A stretch of 64,000 nucleotides of DNA from an uncultured Clostridia bacterium (GTDB lineage: Bacteria; Bacillota; Clostridia; Christensenellales; Borkfalkiaceae): contig CANQMQ010000003.1 of assembly GCA_947625025.1 (NCBI GenBank), positions 29,955-93,954 of the forward strand, given 5' to 3'. Positions 33,550 to 41,369 of the stretch are shown one piece after another. The first letter of the stretch is position 1, and the number at the start of each line of letters is the position of its first letter. The position numbers and the translations under genes are program-made. Below the pieces are notes generated by a model, which did not search any database, was not told where the DNA came from, and saw nothing but the letters and a program-made list of their open reading frames with translations.

Positions 33550-34191
33550 CTACTTCTTCAGAAGAAGAGCGGCAAGCGCGGGCACATCCTCCGCAAACAC
33601 CTTCGCCCCCGCGGCCTCGAGTTCGGCACGGGTACGGTAGCCCCAGAGGGTGGAGACCCCACCCATGCCCGCAGCTCGGGCCGTAAAAACGTCCGTCTCC
33701 CCGTCTCCTACAAGTACGCAATCGCGGGGCGCCACCCGCAGAGAGAGCGCCACAAAGCGGGCGGAAGTCGGGTCCGGCTTGCAGGGAAACATGCCGCTAT
33801 CCCCCATCACTTTATTGAAGAGGTTCGGGTAAAACTTTTCAATCACCTTCTCGGCAGAAGTCTGCAGTTTGTTGGTGACAACGGCAAGGCCGTATCCCCT
33901 TCTTTTGAGCTCCTTCAGAAGCTCCTCCATGCCCGCATACGGGCGGGTGAGGTCGTTCTCCGAATGGGTATACCGCTCCGAAAAGCCCGCAAGCACCCCA
34001 TCCACATCCCCGCCTTGGGGCACGGCACGCTCAATAAGCCTCCGCGCTCCGCCGCCCACAAAGGTCATTGTGGTCTCCAAAGAGACGGGCGGGTAGCCGT
34101 ATTCCTCCAGCGCCCCATTCAAAGAGGCACGGATATCGGGCAGGGTATCGAGGAGGGTCCCATCCAAATCGAAGAGAATTGCCCGCTCCAT
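33550..34191 (-). CDS. HAD hydrolase, phosphoglycolate phosphatase-like
   Basis: A 213-aa class I HAD phosphatase: FDLDGTLLDT (nucleophile and acid/base aspartates), VVTNK, KPDPTSARF and GDGETD. The helical cap is of the Gph/PpaX type; substrate not proven. The ATG at 34191 shares one base with the argS stop. Confidence 0.85.
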   Translation of the reverse strand: MERAILFDLDGTLLDTLPDIRASLNGALEEYGYPPVSLETTMTFVGGGARRLIERAVPQGGDVDGVLAGFSERYTHSENDLTRPYAGMEELLKELKRRGYGLAVVTNKLQTSAEKVIEKFYPNLFNKVMGDSGMFPCKPDPTSARFVALSLRVAPRDCVLVGDGETDVFTARAAGMGGVSTLWGYRTRAELEAAGAKVFAEDVPALAALLLKK

Positions 34192-35870
34192 CACATCTTC
34201 TCCGGTACGCCGATGCCCAAGAGGGTGAGCGCATTGGTGAGCACGGTGAGGGTCGCCCGCGTCAGGCGGAGGCGGAAGGCACGCACCTCTTCGCGCTCGG
34301 CCCGCAAGATCTTGCAGTCGATGTAAAACTTATTGAATTTTTGTGCGGTGTCTACGCAGTAGCGGGCGATCACGCTCGGCTCATAGTTCTTTGCCGCAGA
34401 GAGCACGGCATCGGGGAAGTCCGCAAGCGCCTTCGTGAGCTCGAATTCCTGCGAACAGAGCTCGGGGATCTCGCCCTCTTTCTCAAACTTGCCCGCCCGC
34501 TCCAACACGGAATTGGCACGGGCGCAGGTGTACTGCACATACACGCTCGTCTCCCCGTCGAAATTGAGGGCCTTATCGTAAGAAAATACGATATCCTTTA
34601 TCTTATTATTATAGAGAGCGCCGAATACCACGGCCCCGACGCCCACCGTCTCCGCAACCTCTTCTTTGTTTTCGAGCTCGGGATTCTTCTCGGCAAGGAT
34701 GGCGTATGCCTTCTCCACACAGCGGGAAATGACATCTTCGAGCCAAACCACCCTGCCCTTGCGGGTGGCCATCGCGCCATCCTCGAGGGAGACCATGCCG
34801 TAGGCCACATGCACGAGGTCCTTTGCCCACGGTTCCCCCATGAGCTCAATTACCTTGAAGAGCTGTTGGAAGTGAAGGTTTTGCTGATAGGCGACGACGT
34901 ACAGGCACTTCTCGAAGTCGTAAACCTTCTTCCGGTAGAAGGCGGCGGCGAGGTCGCGGGTGCCGTAGAGGGAGGCCCCGTCCGAGCGGAGCACGATGAA
35001 GGGCGGCATGCCATAGGGTTCGAGGTCTACGACTTGCGCTCCCTGACTCTCTACGAGAAGGCCCTTCTCCTTGAGCTCTTGAATGACGGGCTCCATCTTA
35101 TCGATGTAGAACCGCTCCCCCGCGTAGCTATCGAAGCGGATATGCAGGCGCTCGTAAATTTTCTCCACATAGGCAAGGGTGAGCGATTTGAACCACTCGA
35201 AGAGGGCGTTCGCCTCCTCATCCCCGCTCTCGATGAGGCGGAAATTCTCACGCGCCTCGGCCTCCATCTCCTCGGTGGCCTCATTGGAGAAGCGCACATA
35301 GAGGTCGTTTACGGCATGGATCCCGCCCTTTTCCACCTCTTCGCGGTTGCCCCACCGCTTGTAGGCGGAGATGAGCTTCCCGAACTGTGTGCCGTAATCG
35401 CCGAGGTGGTTGATGCCCACGGCGCGGTAGCCGAGGAACCCATAGATACGGTAGAGGGCGCCGCCGAGCACCGTTGTGGAGAGGTGCCCGATGTGGAAGG
35501 GCTTGGCGATGTTGACGGAGGAATAGTCGATACAGACGGTTTTCCCCCCACCCATGTCCGAAGAGCCATACAAATTTTGCTTTTTTTCGATCTCTTCGAG
35601 GGTGCTCTTTGCAAGCCCCTTTCTATCGATGCGGAAGTTGAGGTAGCCCCCCGTTGCCATGACCTCTGTTACCACTTCATCCACGGGATAGCGGGAAGCG
35701 AGGTCCTCCGCGATGAGGGCGGGGGATCTCCGATAGAGCTTGGCAAATTTGAAACAGGGGAGCGCGTAATCCCCCAAGGTGGGATCGGGGGGAACCGCGA
35801 TCGTTGCGGCGAGTTCCTCCACGGGAAGGCCTGCGGGAATGCGCGCGGCAATGTACTGCTTATAATCCAT
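34191..35870 (-). CDS. argS: Arginyl-tRNA synthetase
   Basis: A 559-aa class I synthetase. The Add-1 N-terminal domain precedes FHIGHLST (HIGH motif). MATRKGRVVWLED replaces the KMSKS loop, as is usual in ArgRS. The DALR anticodon domain fills the C-terminus to LLGIGVPEKM. The start at 35870 has a GGAG ribosome site. It forms an operon with the HAD gene and has its own divergent promoter. Confidence 0.97.
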   Translation of the reverse strand: MDYKQYIAARIPAGLPVEELAATIAVPPDPTLGDYALPCFKFAKLYRRSPALIAEDLASRYPVDEVVTEVMATGGYLNFRIDRKGLAKSTLEEIEKKQNLYGSSDMGGGKTVCIDYSSVNIAKPFHIGHLSTTVLGGALYRIYGFLGYRAVGINHLGDYGTQFGKLISAYKRWGNREEVEKGGIHAVNDLYVRFSNEATEEMEAEARENFRLIESGDEEANALFEWFKSLTLAYVEKIYERLHIRFDSYAGERFYIDKMEPVIQELKEKGLLVESQGAQVVDLEPYGMPPFIVLRSDGASLYGTRDLAAAFYRKKVYDFEKCLYVVAYQQNLHFQQLFKVIELMGEPWAKDLVHVAYGMVSLEDGAMATRKGRVVWLEDVISRCVEKAYAILAEKNPELENKEEVAETVGVGAVVFGALYNNKIKDIVFSYDKALNFDGETSVYVQYTCARANSVLERAGKFEKEGEIPELCSQEFELTKALADFPDAVLSAAKNYEPSVIARYCVDTAQKFNKFYIDCKILRAEREEVRAFRLRLTRATLTVLTNALTLLGIGVPEKM

Positions 35871-35898
35871 AAAATTCTCCGTTTTGCGTATCGGCAGT

Positions 35899-35927
35899 AT
35901 TTTACCATATTTTCGGCGTTTAGGCAA
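35899..35927 (-). promoter_or_regulatory. argS promoter
   Basis: TTGCCT (35927-35922), 17 bp, TAAAAT (35904-35899). The short leader leaves no room for a T-box. Confidence 0.65.
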
Positions 35928-35937
35928 CCGAAAGGGC

Positions 35938-35966
35938 TTGATATTTTCAAAGAAAAGTTCTATAAT
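35938..35966 (+). promoter_or_regulatory. ychF promoter
   Basis: TTGATA (35938-35943), 17 bp, TATAAT (35961-35966). Confidence 0.7.
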
Positions 35967-36014
35967 GGGGAAAAACCGCGTCACCCCCAAAGGGGAGGCG
36001 CATGGGAGAAAGCT

Positions 36015-37115
36015 ATGAAATTGGGCGTTGTGGGCCTCCCCAATGTGGGAAAATCGACGTTATTCAATGCCATTACGCATGCCGGCGCGGATGCCGCAAA
36101 CTATCCCTTCTGCACCATCGAGCCCAACGTGGGCGTGGTGGCGGTGCCCGATGAGCGCCTCGAGAAACTTGCCGCCCTCTATCAGAGTAAAAAGGTCACC
36201 CCCGCCGTCATTGAATTCGTAGACATCGCGGGTCTCGTGAAGGGGGCAAGCCACGGGGAGGGCCTCGGAAACAAGTTCCTCTCCCACATCCGTGAAGTGG
36301 ATGCCATCGTGCACGTCGTCCGCTGTTTCGAGGATGAAAACGTCACCCACGTGGAGAATTCGGTAGACCCCGTCCGCGATATCCGTACCATCAATTTAGA
36401 ACTCATCCTCGCAGACATCGAGGCCGTGGAGAAGCGGCAAGACCGCATCCGTAACGCCGCCCGCGGGGGGAGCGATAAGGGTGCTGCCGCAGAGTTTGCC
36501 TTTTTGGAGCGGCTGCTTGCCCATCTCGGAGAGGAGAAGCCCGCTTCCTCCCTCCCCGTCACCAAGGAAGAACAGCCCATTTTGGAGAACCTCTTCCTGC
36601 TCTCCGCAAAGCCCGTGATCTACTGCGCAAACATCTCCGAGCGGGACATGGGTGCCCCCGATGAGACGCTTCCGCTCGTGTGCGCCGTGAAGGAATACGC
36701 GAAGGAGCACGGGGCGGAGACCGTCGTCATTTGTGCCAAGACGGAGGAAGAGCTCTCCCAAATGGAGGAAGAGGACCGTGCCCTCTTTTTGGAGGAATTC
36801 GGGCTCGAGGAGAGCGGACTCGATAAACTTGTGAAGGCCTCTTACTCCCTCTTGGGGCTCATTTCCTACCTCACCGCAGGGGAAAAGGAGACCCGCGCGT
36901 GGACCATCGTAAAGGGAACCAAGGCGCCGCAGGCGGCAGGTAAAATTCACTCAGACTTCGAGCGGGGCTTCATCCGTGCAGAAGTCGTGGACTACGAGAC
37001 CTTACTCGAATGCGGGGGGCTGACGGGTGCCCGTGAGCGCGGCAAGGTGCGCTCCGAGGGGAAGGATTACGTCATGAAGGATGGTGACGTCGTCCTCTTC
37101 CGCTTCAACGTCTGA
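36015..37115 (+). CDS. ychF: Redox-regulated ATPase YchF (Obg family)
   Basis: A 366-aa protein with GLPNVGKSTLFNAIT as P-loop, DIAGLVKGASHGEGLGNKFL as switch II, and a C-terminal TGS-like domain (YLTAGEKETRAWTI...YVMKDGDVVLFRFNV). It binds ATP rather than GTP and associates with ribosomes. The in-frame opening far upstream is antisense to argS; the ATG at 36015 with its GGAG site is the real start. Confidence 0.95.
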   Translation: MKLGVVGLPNVGKSTLFNAITHAGADAANYPFCTIEPNVGVVAVPDERLEKLAALYQSKKVTPAVIEFVDIAGLVKGASHGEGLGNKFLSHIREVDAIVHVVRCFEDENVTHVENSVDPVRDIRTINLELILADIEAVEKRQDRIRNAARGGSDKGAAAEFAFLERLLAHLGEEKPASSLPVTKEEQPILENLFLLSAKPVIYCANISERDMGAPDETLPLVCAVKEYAKEHGAETVVICAKTEEELSQMEEEDRALFLEEFGLEESGLDKLVKASYSLLGLISYLTAGEKETRAWTIVKGTKAPQAAGKIHSDFERGFIRAEVVDYETLLECGGLTGARERGKVRSEGKDYVMKDGDVVLFRFNV

Positions 37116-37158
37116 GCTCCCATATTACAGCGGTTTTATCGCCCTATCCCGCCCTCCG

Positions 37159-37234
37159 CAACCGCCGTTTGACAAATTTCCAACCGCCGATTGGTAGACT
37201 GCAACCGACATCCGTGCTATGATGGTTGCAACCG
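37159..37234. promoter_or_regulatory. Four CAACCG direct repeats upstream of an XRE regulator
   Basis: CAACCG occurs at 37159, 37181, 37202 and 37229, spaced 22, 21 and 27 bp (about two helical turns). A TATGAT -10 candidate lies at 37218-37223 and GGTTGCAACC forms a palindrome at the last copy. Likely operator array. Confidence 0.5.
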
Positions 37235-37255
37235 AACGGATACGGAGGAGGTACT

Positions 37256-38239
37256 ATGATCTTAGCGGATAAAATCATCCTATTAAGAAAGAAGAACGGC
37301 TGGTCCCAAGAGGAGCTTGCGGAGAAGATGCAGGTCTCACGGCAGGCGGTCTCCAAATGGGAGGGCGCACAGACGGTGCCCGACCTCGATAAAATCTTGG
37401 CGCTCAGCAGGCTGTTCGGCGTTACGACGGACTACCTGCTCAAGGATGAGATCGAGGAGGAAGAGGTCTCGGACGGTGCGGACAACTCCCCCGTAACACG
37501 GGTCTCCCTCTCCCTCGCAAACGATTTCTTGGAATGGAGAAAGCGGGCGGCATGGCGCATCGCAGTTGCCACTTTCCTCTGTATCCTCGCCGTCATTCCG
37601 CTCATTCTCCTCTGCACCGCAAGCGAGGTGCCGCAGTCGCCCATAACCGAACCCTTGGCGGAGGGCATAGGGCTCGCCGTGCTCCTCGTATTCATCGCCA
37701 TCGCCGTTGCGCTCTTCGTGACCTGCGGCCTCAGGAATGCCCCCTATGTGTTTTTGGACGGGGAGCCCTTTGAGACGGAGTACGGCGTGGAGGGCATGGT
37801 GAAGGAACGGCAGAGGGCATATCGGCCCACCTATGTGAAGTGCAATGTGATTGCCGCCTTTATCTGCGTGCTCTCCCCCATCCCTCTCCTTGTGGGTAGT
37901 ATCTTGGGAGATGATCTCTTGACGGTAACCATGCTTGCGGTTACCATGTTCCTTGCGGGGGTGGGCGCCGTGCTCTTCATCCTTTCGGGAGTGCGGTGGG
38001 CGAGTATGCAGAAGCTCTTAAAGGAAGCCGCACGGCAGAGGCGGAGGAGCGGCCGCATCAGGGGAGCGATCTCCACCGTCTTTTGGCTGACCGCCACCGC
38101 CGTCTACCTTCTGTGGAGCTTTTTGACGGGTGCGTGGGAGCTCAGCTGGATCGTTTGGCCGATCGCGGGGATCCTGTTTGCCGCCACGATGTGCCTCTGC
38201 AACCTCTTCTTGGATCGAGACATAGAGCAGGAAAAGTAA
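37256..38239 (+). CDS. Membrane-bound XRE-family regulator
   Basis: A 327-aa protein with an N-terminal HTH_3 (KIILLRKKNGWSQEELAEKM, VSRQAVSKWEGAQTVPDLDK). Six or so transmembrane helices follow from about residue 95. It has the same architecture as the regulator at 32027-32650 but a different membrane part. The ATG at 37256 has a strong GGAGGAGG site. Probably autoregulated through the CAACCG repeats; target genes unknown. Confidence 0.8.
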   Translation: MILADKIILLRKKNGWSQEELAEKMQVSRQAVSKWEGAQTVPDLDKILALSRLFGVTTDYLLKDEIEEEEVSDGADNSPVTRVSLSLANDFLEWRKRAAWRIAVATFLCILAVIPLILLCTASEVPQSPITEPLAEGIGLAVLLVFIAIAVALFVTCGLRNAPYVFLDGEPFETEYGVEGMVKERQRAYRPTYVKCNVIAAFICVLSPIPLLVGSILGDDLLTVTMLAVTMFLAGVGAVLFILSGVRWASMQKLLKEAARQRRRSGRIRGAISTVFWLTATAVYLLWSFLTGAWELSWIVWPIAGILFAATMCLCNLFLDRDIEQEK

Positions 38240-38253
38240 ACCAAAAAAATCAC

Positions 38254-38280
38254 GGCACCCTGAATGGGTGCCATTTTTTT
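38254..38280 (+). terminator. Terminator after the XRE membrane regulator
   Basis: GGCACCC/GGGTGCC stem with a 5-nt loop, followed by ATTTTTTT. Confidence 0.8.
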
Positions 38281-38291
38281 ATTCACAATGG

Positions 38292-38320
38292 TTGACTTTA
38301 TGAAAATGATATGATAGAAT
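38292..38320 (+). promoter_or_regulatory. Promoter of the toxin-like mRNA
   Basis: TTGACT (38292-38297), 17 bp, TAGAAT (38315-38320); predicted start near 38327. Confidence 0.65.
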
Positions 38321-38329
38321 AAATTTAAG

Positions 38330-38360
38330 CAACAAGGGTTCCTACAAGGCGGTTGGCCCC
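38330..38360 (+). repeat. Leader copy of an inverted duplication
   Basis: These 31 bases at the 5' end of the toxin-like mRNA resemble the 5' end of the opposite transcript (38593 down to 38558): an identical first 11 bases, then CCTAC and GCGGT..GCCCC in the same order with a 5-base gap. Confidence 0.6.
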
Positions 38361-38410
38361 TTTCAGGGGGAATATTATGAGATATTCCAACGAAAAGGGG
38401 GTGTATACTT

Positions 38411-38527
38411 ATGAAGGACTTATTCGAACTTCTTCTGCTCATTTCGCTTCTTTCGGAAACGCTTGAGCATTTTGATATCGAGTATCTCGTAATAAAGCGT
38501 ACAAAAAAACAACCGTCGGATTTGTGA
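38411..38527 (+). CDS. 38-aa hydrophobic peptide, candidate type I toxin
   Basis: ATG at 38411 follows a GGGGGTG ribosome site. The peptide has a hydrophobic N-terminus (LFELLLLISLL), an acidic middle and a basic tail IKRTKKQPSDL. The tail is encoded by the left arm of a terminator hairpin, as in several Hol-Tox/TxpA-like small toxins of Bacillota. The hydrophobic run is shorter than a full membrane span, which weakens the toxin call. The leader also holds an out-of-frame ATG near 38377 and two hairpins (CCCC/GGGG; GGAATAT/ATATTCC). Confidence 0.5.
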   Translation: MKDLFELLLLISLLSETLEHFDIEYLVIKRTKKQPSDL

Positions 38528-38543
38528 AGGTCTACGGTTGTTT
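38503..38543 (-). terminator. Terminator of the antisense RNA, inside the toxin gene end
   Basis: AAACAACCGT (38507-38516) pairs with ACGGTTGTTT (38534-38543). On the minus strand the stem runs into seven T residues. Confidence 0.75.
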
Positions 38544-38594
38544 CTTCGAAATAACTCGGGGCTGACCGCAAAGTAGGATCAAAACCCTTGTTGT
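38503..38594 (-). ncRNA. Candidate antisense RNA (antitoxin), about 92 nt
   Basis: Consensus promoter, then predicted start at 38594 and an intrinsic terminator overlapping the last 25 bases of the toxin-like frame. This gives 3'-end complementarity to the mRNA, as in txpA/ratA and par loci. Confidence 0.55.
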
Positions 38595-38600
38595 GATTTT

Positions 38601-38629
38601 ATTTTACCACCCTTTCCTCGATTTGTCAA
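38601..38629 (-). promoter_or_regulatory. Promoter of the antisense RNA
   Basis: TTGACA (38629-38624), 17 bp, TAAAAT (38606-38601), a stronger match than the opposing toxin promoter. Confidence 0.75.
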
Positions 38630-38669
38630 CCCTTTTGCGCTATTTTCTTTTGGGCCGCAGGGGCTTATT

Positions 38670-39344
38670 TTATGTAGCGTATTTTTGATATACGGCGCCG
38701 TTTCCCTTCAAAATCACATCGGCGGGGTATGCCCCTCGCACCGAAGTGAGCGGGTAGACGGTGGTATTCCTCCCAATGACGGTGCCGGGGTTGAGGACGG
38801 CGCCCGCCCCCACCTGCACCCCGTCTCCGAGCGCCGCACCGAATTTCCGAAGCCCCGTCTCCACCCGTTCTTCCCCGATTTTTACGGTTACGGGAGAGCC
38901 GTCCGCCTTGAGATTGGAGATAATTGCCCCTGCCCCGAGATGGGCATACGCGCCCAAGATGGAATCCCCCACATAGCTCAAATGGGGAATTTGTACGCCG
39001 TCGAAGAGCACGCAGTTCTTGAGCTCCACTGAGTTACCGACGACGCAGTCTCTTCCTACGAGCACGCCCCCGCGGACGAAGGCGCCGTGCCGAAGCTCCG
39101 TCCCCGCCCCAATGATGCAGGGAGAGGAAAGGCTTGCGCTTGTTGCAATGCGGGCCGATTTGTGTACGAATACTCCCCTTTGCACCTCTTCAAATTCCTC
39201 GGGAAGGGTCTTTATTAGTATTTCGATATTTTTCGAAATAAGGCAAATTGCCTGCCAAGGATACCGTAAACCGCCCAAAAATGCCCCAAAGAGGCTCTTT
39301 GAGAGATCGAAGAGGCACTTCGTTTCAAACTCTGAAACTTCCAT
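38670..39344 (-). CDS. Left-handed beta-helix protein, GlmU-acetyltransferase-like
   Basis: A 224-aa protein. From residue 60 it is hexapeptide-repeat sequence (VFVHKSARIATSASL, CIIGAGTEL, VLVGRDCVVGNSVEL, GAYAHLGAGAIISNL, ALGDGVQVGAGAVLNPGTVIG), typical of sugar-nucleotide acyltransferases such as the C-terminal half of GlmU. It lacks a pyrophosphorylase domain. Substrate unknown. No clear ribosome site, so the start is uncertain. Confidence 0.75.
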   Translation of the reverse strand: MEVSEFETKCLFDLSKSLFGAFLGGLRYPWQAICLISKNIEILIKTLPEEFEEVQRGVFVHKSARIATSASLSSPCIIGAGTELRHGAFVRGGVLVGRDCVVGNSVELKNCVLFDGVQIPHLSYVGDSILGAYAHLGAGAIISNLKADGSPVTVKIGEERVETGLRKFGAALGDGVQVGAGAVLNPGTVIGRNTTVYPLTSVRGAYPADVILKGNGAVYQKYAT

Positions 39345-39382
39345 GCTTCAGCGTATGCGGATACGCAAAAAAGTGCAACATA

Positions 39383-39408
39383 ATGCGGCGGGCAAATGCC
39401 CGCCGCAT
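39383..39408. terminator. Hairpin after the 37-aa gene
   Basis: A 12-bp stem ATGCGGCGGGCA/TGCCCGCCGCAT. CCTTTTTCTTG follows on the plus strand; a T6 run lies 10 nt further on the minus strand. Confidence 0.5.
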
Positions 39409-39429
39409 CCTTTTTCTTGTTTGAGACGA

Positions 39430-39543
39430 TTACGATTCGCCCGTCGAAACAATCTCCTCGTCCGTCTTGGCGTCCGGGAGAATCATGCAATAGTGCGGAT
39501 TATGCGCATACGCATTCTCGCTCTTTTTCTTCTTTTTTGCCAT
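39430..39543 (-). CDS. 37-aa basic peptide, unknown
   Basis: The frame reads MAKKKKKSENAYAHNP, then a CMILPDAKTDEE segment, ending at TAA. A GGGAGGGAAG ribosome site precedes the ATG by 1-2 bases of spacing after a hairpin (39546-39572) whose right arm contains that site, so translation may be gated. No family recognised; the strong ribosome site is the main evidence. Confidence 0.5.
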   Translation of the reverse strand: MAKKKKKSENAYAHNPHYCMILPDAKTDEEIVSTGES

Positions 39544-39582
39544 ACTTCCCTCCCATAGCAGTATGGGAAGGGATACAAAGGC

Positions 39583-39720
39583 TTATTCCCCCTTTTCTTC
39601 TTCGGGGGCCTCACATGCCATTTCGAGAATGGCTTCCTTCTCGCGGCGGATGCGCTCTTCTTCCTTCTTTTGGGCGGCGACGTCGATACGTTCCAATCCT
39701 TCCAATTCGTGTGCTTTCAT
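39583..39720 (-). CDS. 45-aa charged peptide, unknown
   Basis: A highly charged helix (AAQKKEEERIRREKEAILEM) with an acidic tail. A consensus promoter places the transcript start about four bases before the ATG, so it would be almost leaderless. It lies 39 bp upstream of the 37-aa gene, and the two probably share a transcript. Confidence 0.45.
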   Translation of the reverse strand: MKAHELEGLERIDVAAQKKEEERIRREKEAILEMACEAPEEEKGE

Positions 39721-39730
39721 CTTACTTTGC

Positions 39731-39759
39731 AGTATAACGGCTCTTCGAAGTCTTGTCAA
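39731..39759 (-). promoter_or_regulatory. Promoter of the small-peptide pair
   Basis: TTGACA (39759-39754), 17 bp, TATACT (39736-39731). Confidence 0.65.
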
Positions 39760-39765
39760 GCGATT

Positions 39766-40059
39766 TCAGCAGGATGCAAGCTGTTTCTTTGTCTTGGAAA
39801 ATTTTTCCGCATTCTGGTCTATCATCATCTTTTGGGCGGGCTGGACCTCATAATACCCTCTCGAGAGCATCTGTTCGAATACCGCAAACTGCGTGTTGCC
39901 CTGTGCGGTGTAGTTTTCGAGGATGGCCTTGCGGAAGGCGGGGCTGCTCCCCTCCGTGAGCGCCATGGCGTAGTAGTTCATGAGCAGCTTCTCCTGGTCG
40001 AGAAGGTCCTGAAGGGCATCCTGCTCCGATAGGGTGATCTCTTTTTTGGATTGTCTCAT
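39766..40059 (-). CDS. CotF-like spore coat protein
   Basis: A 97-aa protein with DALQDLLDQEKLLMNYYAMAL, then RKAILENYTAQGNTQFAVFEQM and the GYYEVQPA tail, matching the CotF/ferritin-like coat family. The start at 40059 overlaps the upstream gene by 4 bp (ATGA). It implies the organism can form spores, or descends from one that did. Confidence 0.75.
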   Translation of the reverse strand: MRQSKKEITLSEQDALQDLLDQEKLLMNYYAMALTEGSSPAFRKAILENYTAQGNTQFAVFEQMLSRGYYEVQPAQKMMIDQNAEKFSKTKKQLASC

Positions 40060-40253
40060 TGTTTGCCTCCCGAAAGCATAGAATAGAGGGCGTTGAAACG
40101 CTCGGCATGTTGCGAGGCGATGCTCTCCATCTCCCCTGCAAGTGCGGGATCGGTGAGCGTGTTGGCGTAGATCCGTGCCTTCTTGCACGCGATTTCTTCC
40201 CCTGTGAGTACGTGGATGAGCACATCCAAATCCTTTGCAGTCAAATTGGTCAT
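40056..40253 (-). CDS. Small coat-associated helical protein
   Basis: A 65-aa protein with a two-helix pattern (DLDVLIHVLTGEEIACKKARIYA; MESIASQHAERFNALYSML), resembling the N-terminal part of CotF-type proteins. An AAGGAGG ribosome site precedes the ATG. It is paired with the CotF-like gene by a 4-bp overlap. Confidence 0.6.
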   Translation of the reverse strand: MTNLTAKDLDVLIHVLTGEEIACKKARIYANTLTDPALAGEMESIASQHAERFNALYSMLSGGKQ

Positions 40254-40316
40254 AAAAAAACCTCCTTGCGGGAAGTTTTGTCCACACGGAGGAATTTTAT
40301 GCCTGCCTCATCATAT

Positions 40317-40946
40317 TTACGGATGTTCTTCTCTGAATTTGCACCAGGGAGCAACCGTGCAAACGTCGCATGCGGGCCTCTGGGAGTGGCACACCTTCCT
40401 CCCGTGCCAAATGAGGAGGTGGTGCGATTTCGCCCAATCCTCTTCGGGGATCGCCTGCATGAGCCCTTCCTCGACGGCGCGGGGCGTCTTGCCCTCGGCA
40501 AGCCCGAGACGGTTGGAGACGCGGAATACGTGGGTATCCACCGCAATGGCATTGCCGCCGAAGGCGACGGCGTACACGACGTTGGCAGTCTTTCTCCCGA
40601 CGCCCGCAAGCGTCTCAAGCGCTATAAGGTCGTGCGGGACTTCCCCGCCGAATTTTGTTACGATATCCGAAGTCGCAGAGAGGATGTGCGCCGCCTTGCT
40701 GTGATAGAACCCGCAGGAATAGATGTACTTCTCCAATTCCTCTTGCGAGAGGGTGAGCATGCGCTCGGGGGTGGAATGTTCACGGAAGAGCACTTCCGTC
40801 ACCTTGTTGACCCGCTCATCGGTGCACTGCGCCGAGAGAATGACGGCGACGAGCAGCTCATAGGGGGTGTTATATTTGAGGGCGGGGCCTGCATTCGGAT
40901 ACAGCCGCCCGAGTTCTTCCAAAATTTGCACGGTATTTGCGTTCAT
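40317..40946 (-). CDS. nth: Endonuclease III
   Basis: A 209-aa DNA glycosylase/AP lyase. The HhH motif LAGVGRKTANVV and catalytic aspartate in AVDTHVFRV are present. The 4Fe-4S ligands C-x6-C-x2-C-x5-C lie near the end (CHSQRPACDVCTVAPWC). It repairs oxidised pyrimidines. Own promoter upstream. Confidence 0.95.
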   Translation of the reverse strand: MNANTVQILEELGRLYPNAGPALKYNTPYELLVAVILSAQCTDERVNKVTEVLFREHSTPERMLTLSQEELEKYIYSCGFYHSKAAHILSATSDIVTKFGGEVPHDLIALETLAGVGRKTANVVYAVAFGGNAIAVDTHVFRVSNRLGLAEGKTPRAVEEGLMQAIPEEDWAKSHHLLIWHGRKVCHSQRPACDVCTVAPWCKFREEHP

Positions 40947-40980
40947 GTGTCCACCTGTTTACGGGAGCATCCGTACATCT

Positions 40981-41009
40981 ATTATATCACGCCTTCCCCC
41001 AAAAATCAA
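40981..41009 (-). promoter_or_regulatory. nth promoter
   Basis: TTGATT (41009-41004), 17 bp, TATAAT (40986-40981). Confidence 0.65.
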
Positions 41010-41075
41010 GCCCGAATGCGGCACCGTGAAGCATGCGAAGCCGCAATTCGACAAATTTTGCAAAAAAGCGGGGCG

Positions 41076-41315
41076 TTAGATCCACCCCGCATACAATCCT
41101 CCGCGCAGGAATCCCGCGAAGGATGAATATTTTTTCTTTGCAAGAAGGGCACGCGCCCGTTCGAGGAAGCGCGCATCGAACTTCGCAGAGATCCCGCACC
41201 CGACGCCCGCCTCTTGGGGGGTGGAGACCGCCTGTGCGGGCACGCCCGCCCCCTTCAGAGCCGTAAGAAAATCGAGCGTCTGCATGCGGGAGCGAAATAC
41301 CGCAAGCACCGTCAT
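41076..41315 (-). CDS. DUF3343 protein, putative sulfur/selenium carrier
   Basis: A 79-aa protein starting MTVLAVFRSRMQTLDF with the conserved GVGCGISAKFD cysteine loop and a C-terminal FAGFLRGG. DUF3343 proteins are proposed Se/S carriers and recur beside cysteine-desulfurase-like enzymes; here the desulfurase gene is divergent, 54 bp away. The longer open frame upstream overlaps that gene and is rejected. Confidence 0.75.
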   Translation of the reverse strand: MTVLAVFRSRMQTLDFLTALKGAGVPAQAVSTPQEAGVGCGISAKFDARFLERARALLAKKKYSSFAGFLRGGLYAGWI

Positions 41316-41369
41316 ATCCCATTCCCCTCCATCGTATAATACGGAAGATACTTCTTCTTCGGAGATGCC

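Noticed and set aside
35871..35900. A T-box or other riboswitch upstream of argS
   Set aside because: The predicted leader is only about 22 nt.
34068..36014. Long plus-strand open frame continuous with ychF, seeming to give a fusion of about 1000 aa
   Set aside because: It is antisense to argS and gph, which have clear family motifs. A consensus promoter and ribosome site directly precede the ATG at 36015.
38240..38669. A miniature transposable element, suggested by the 11-bp inverted repeats
   Set aside because: The repeats coincide with the predicted 5' ends of two convergent transcripts, and no flanking target duplication is visible. The RNA-based explanation fits better.
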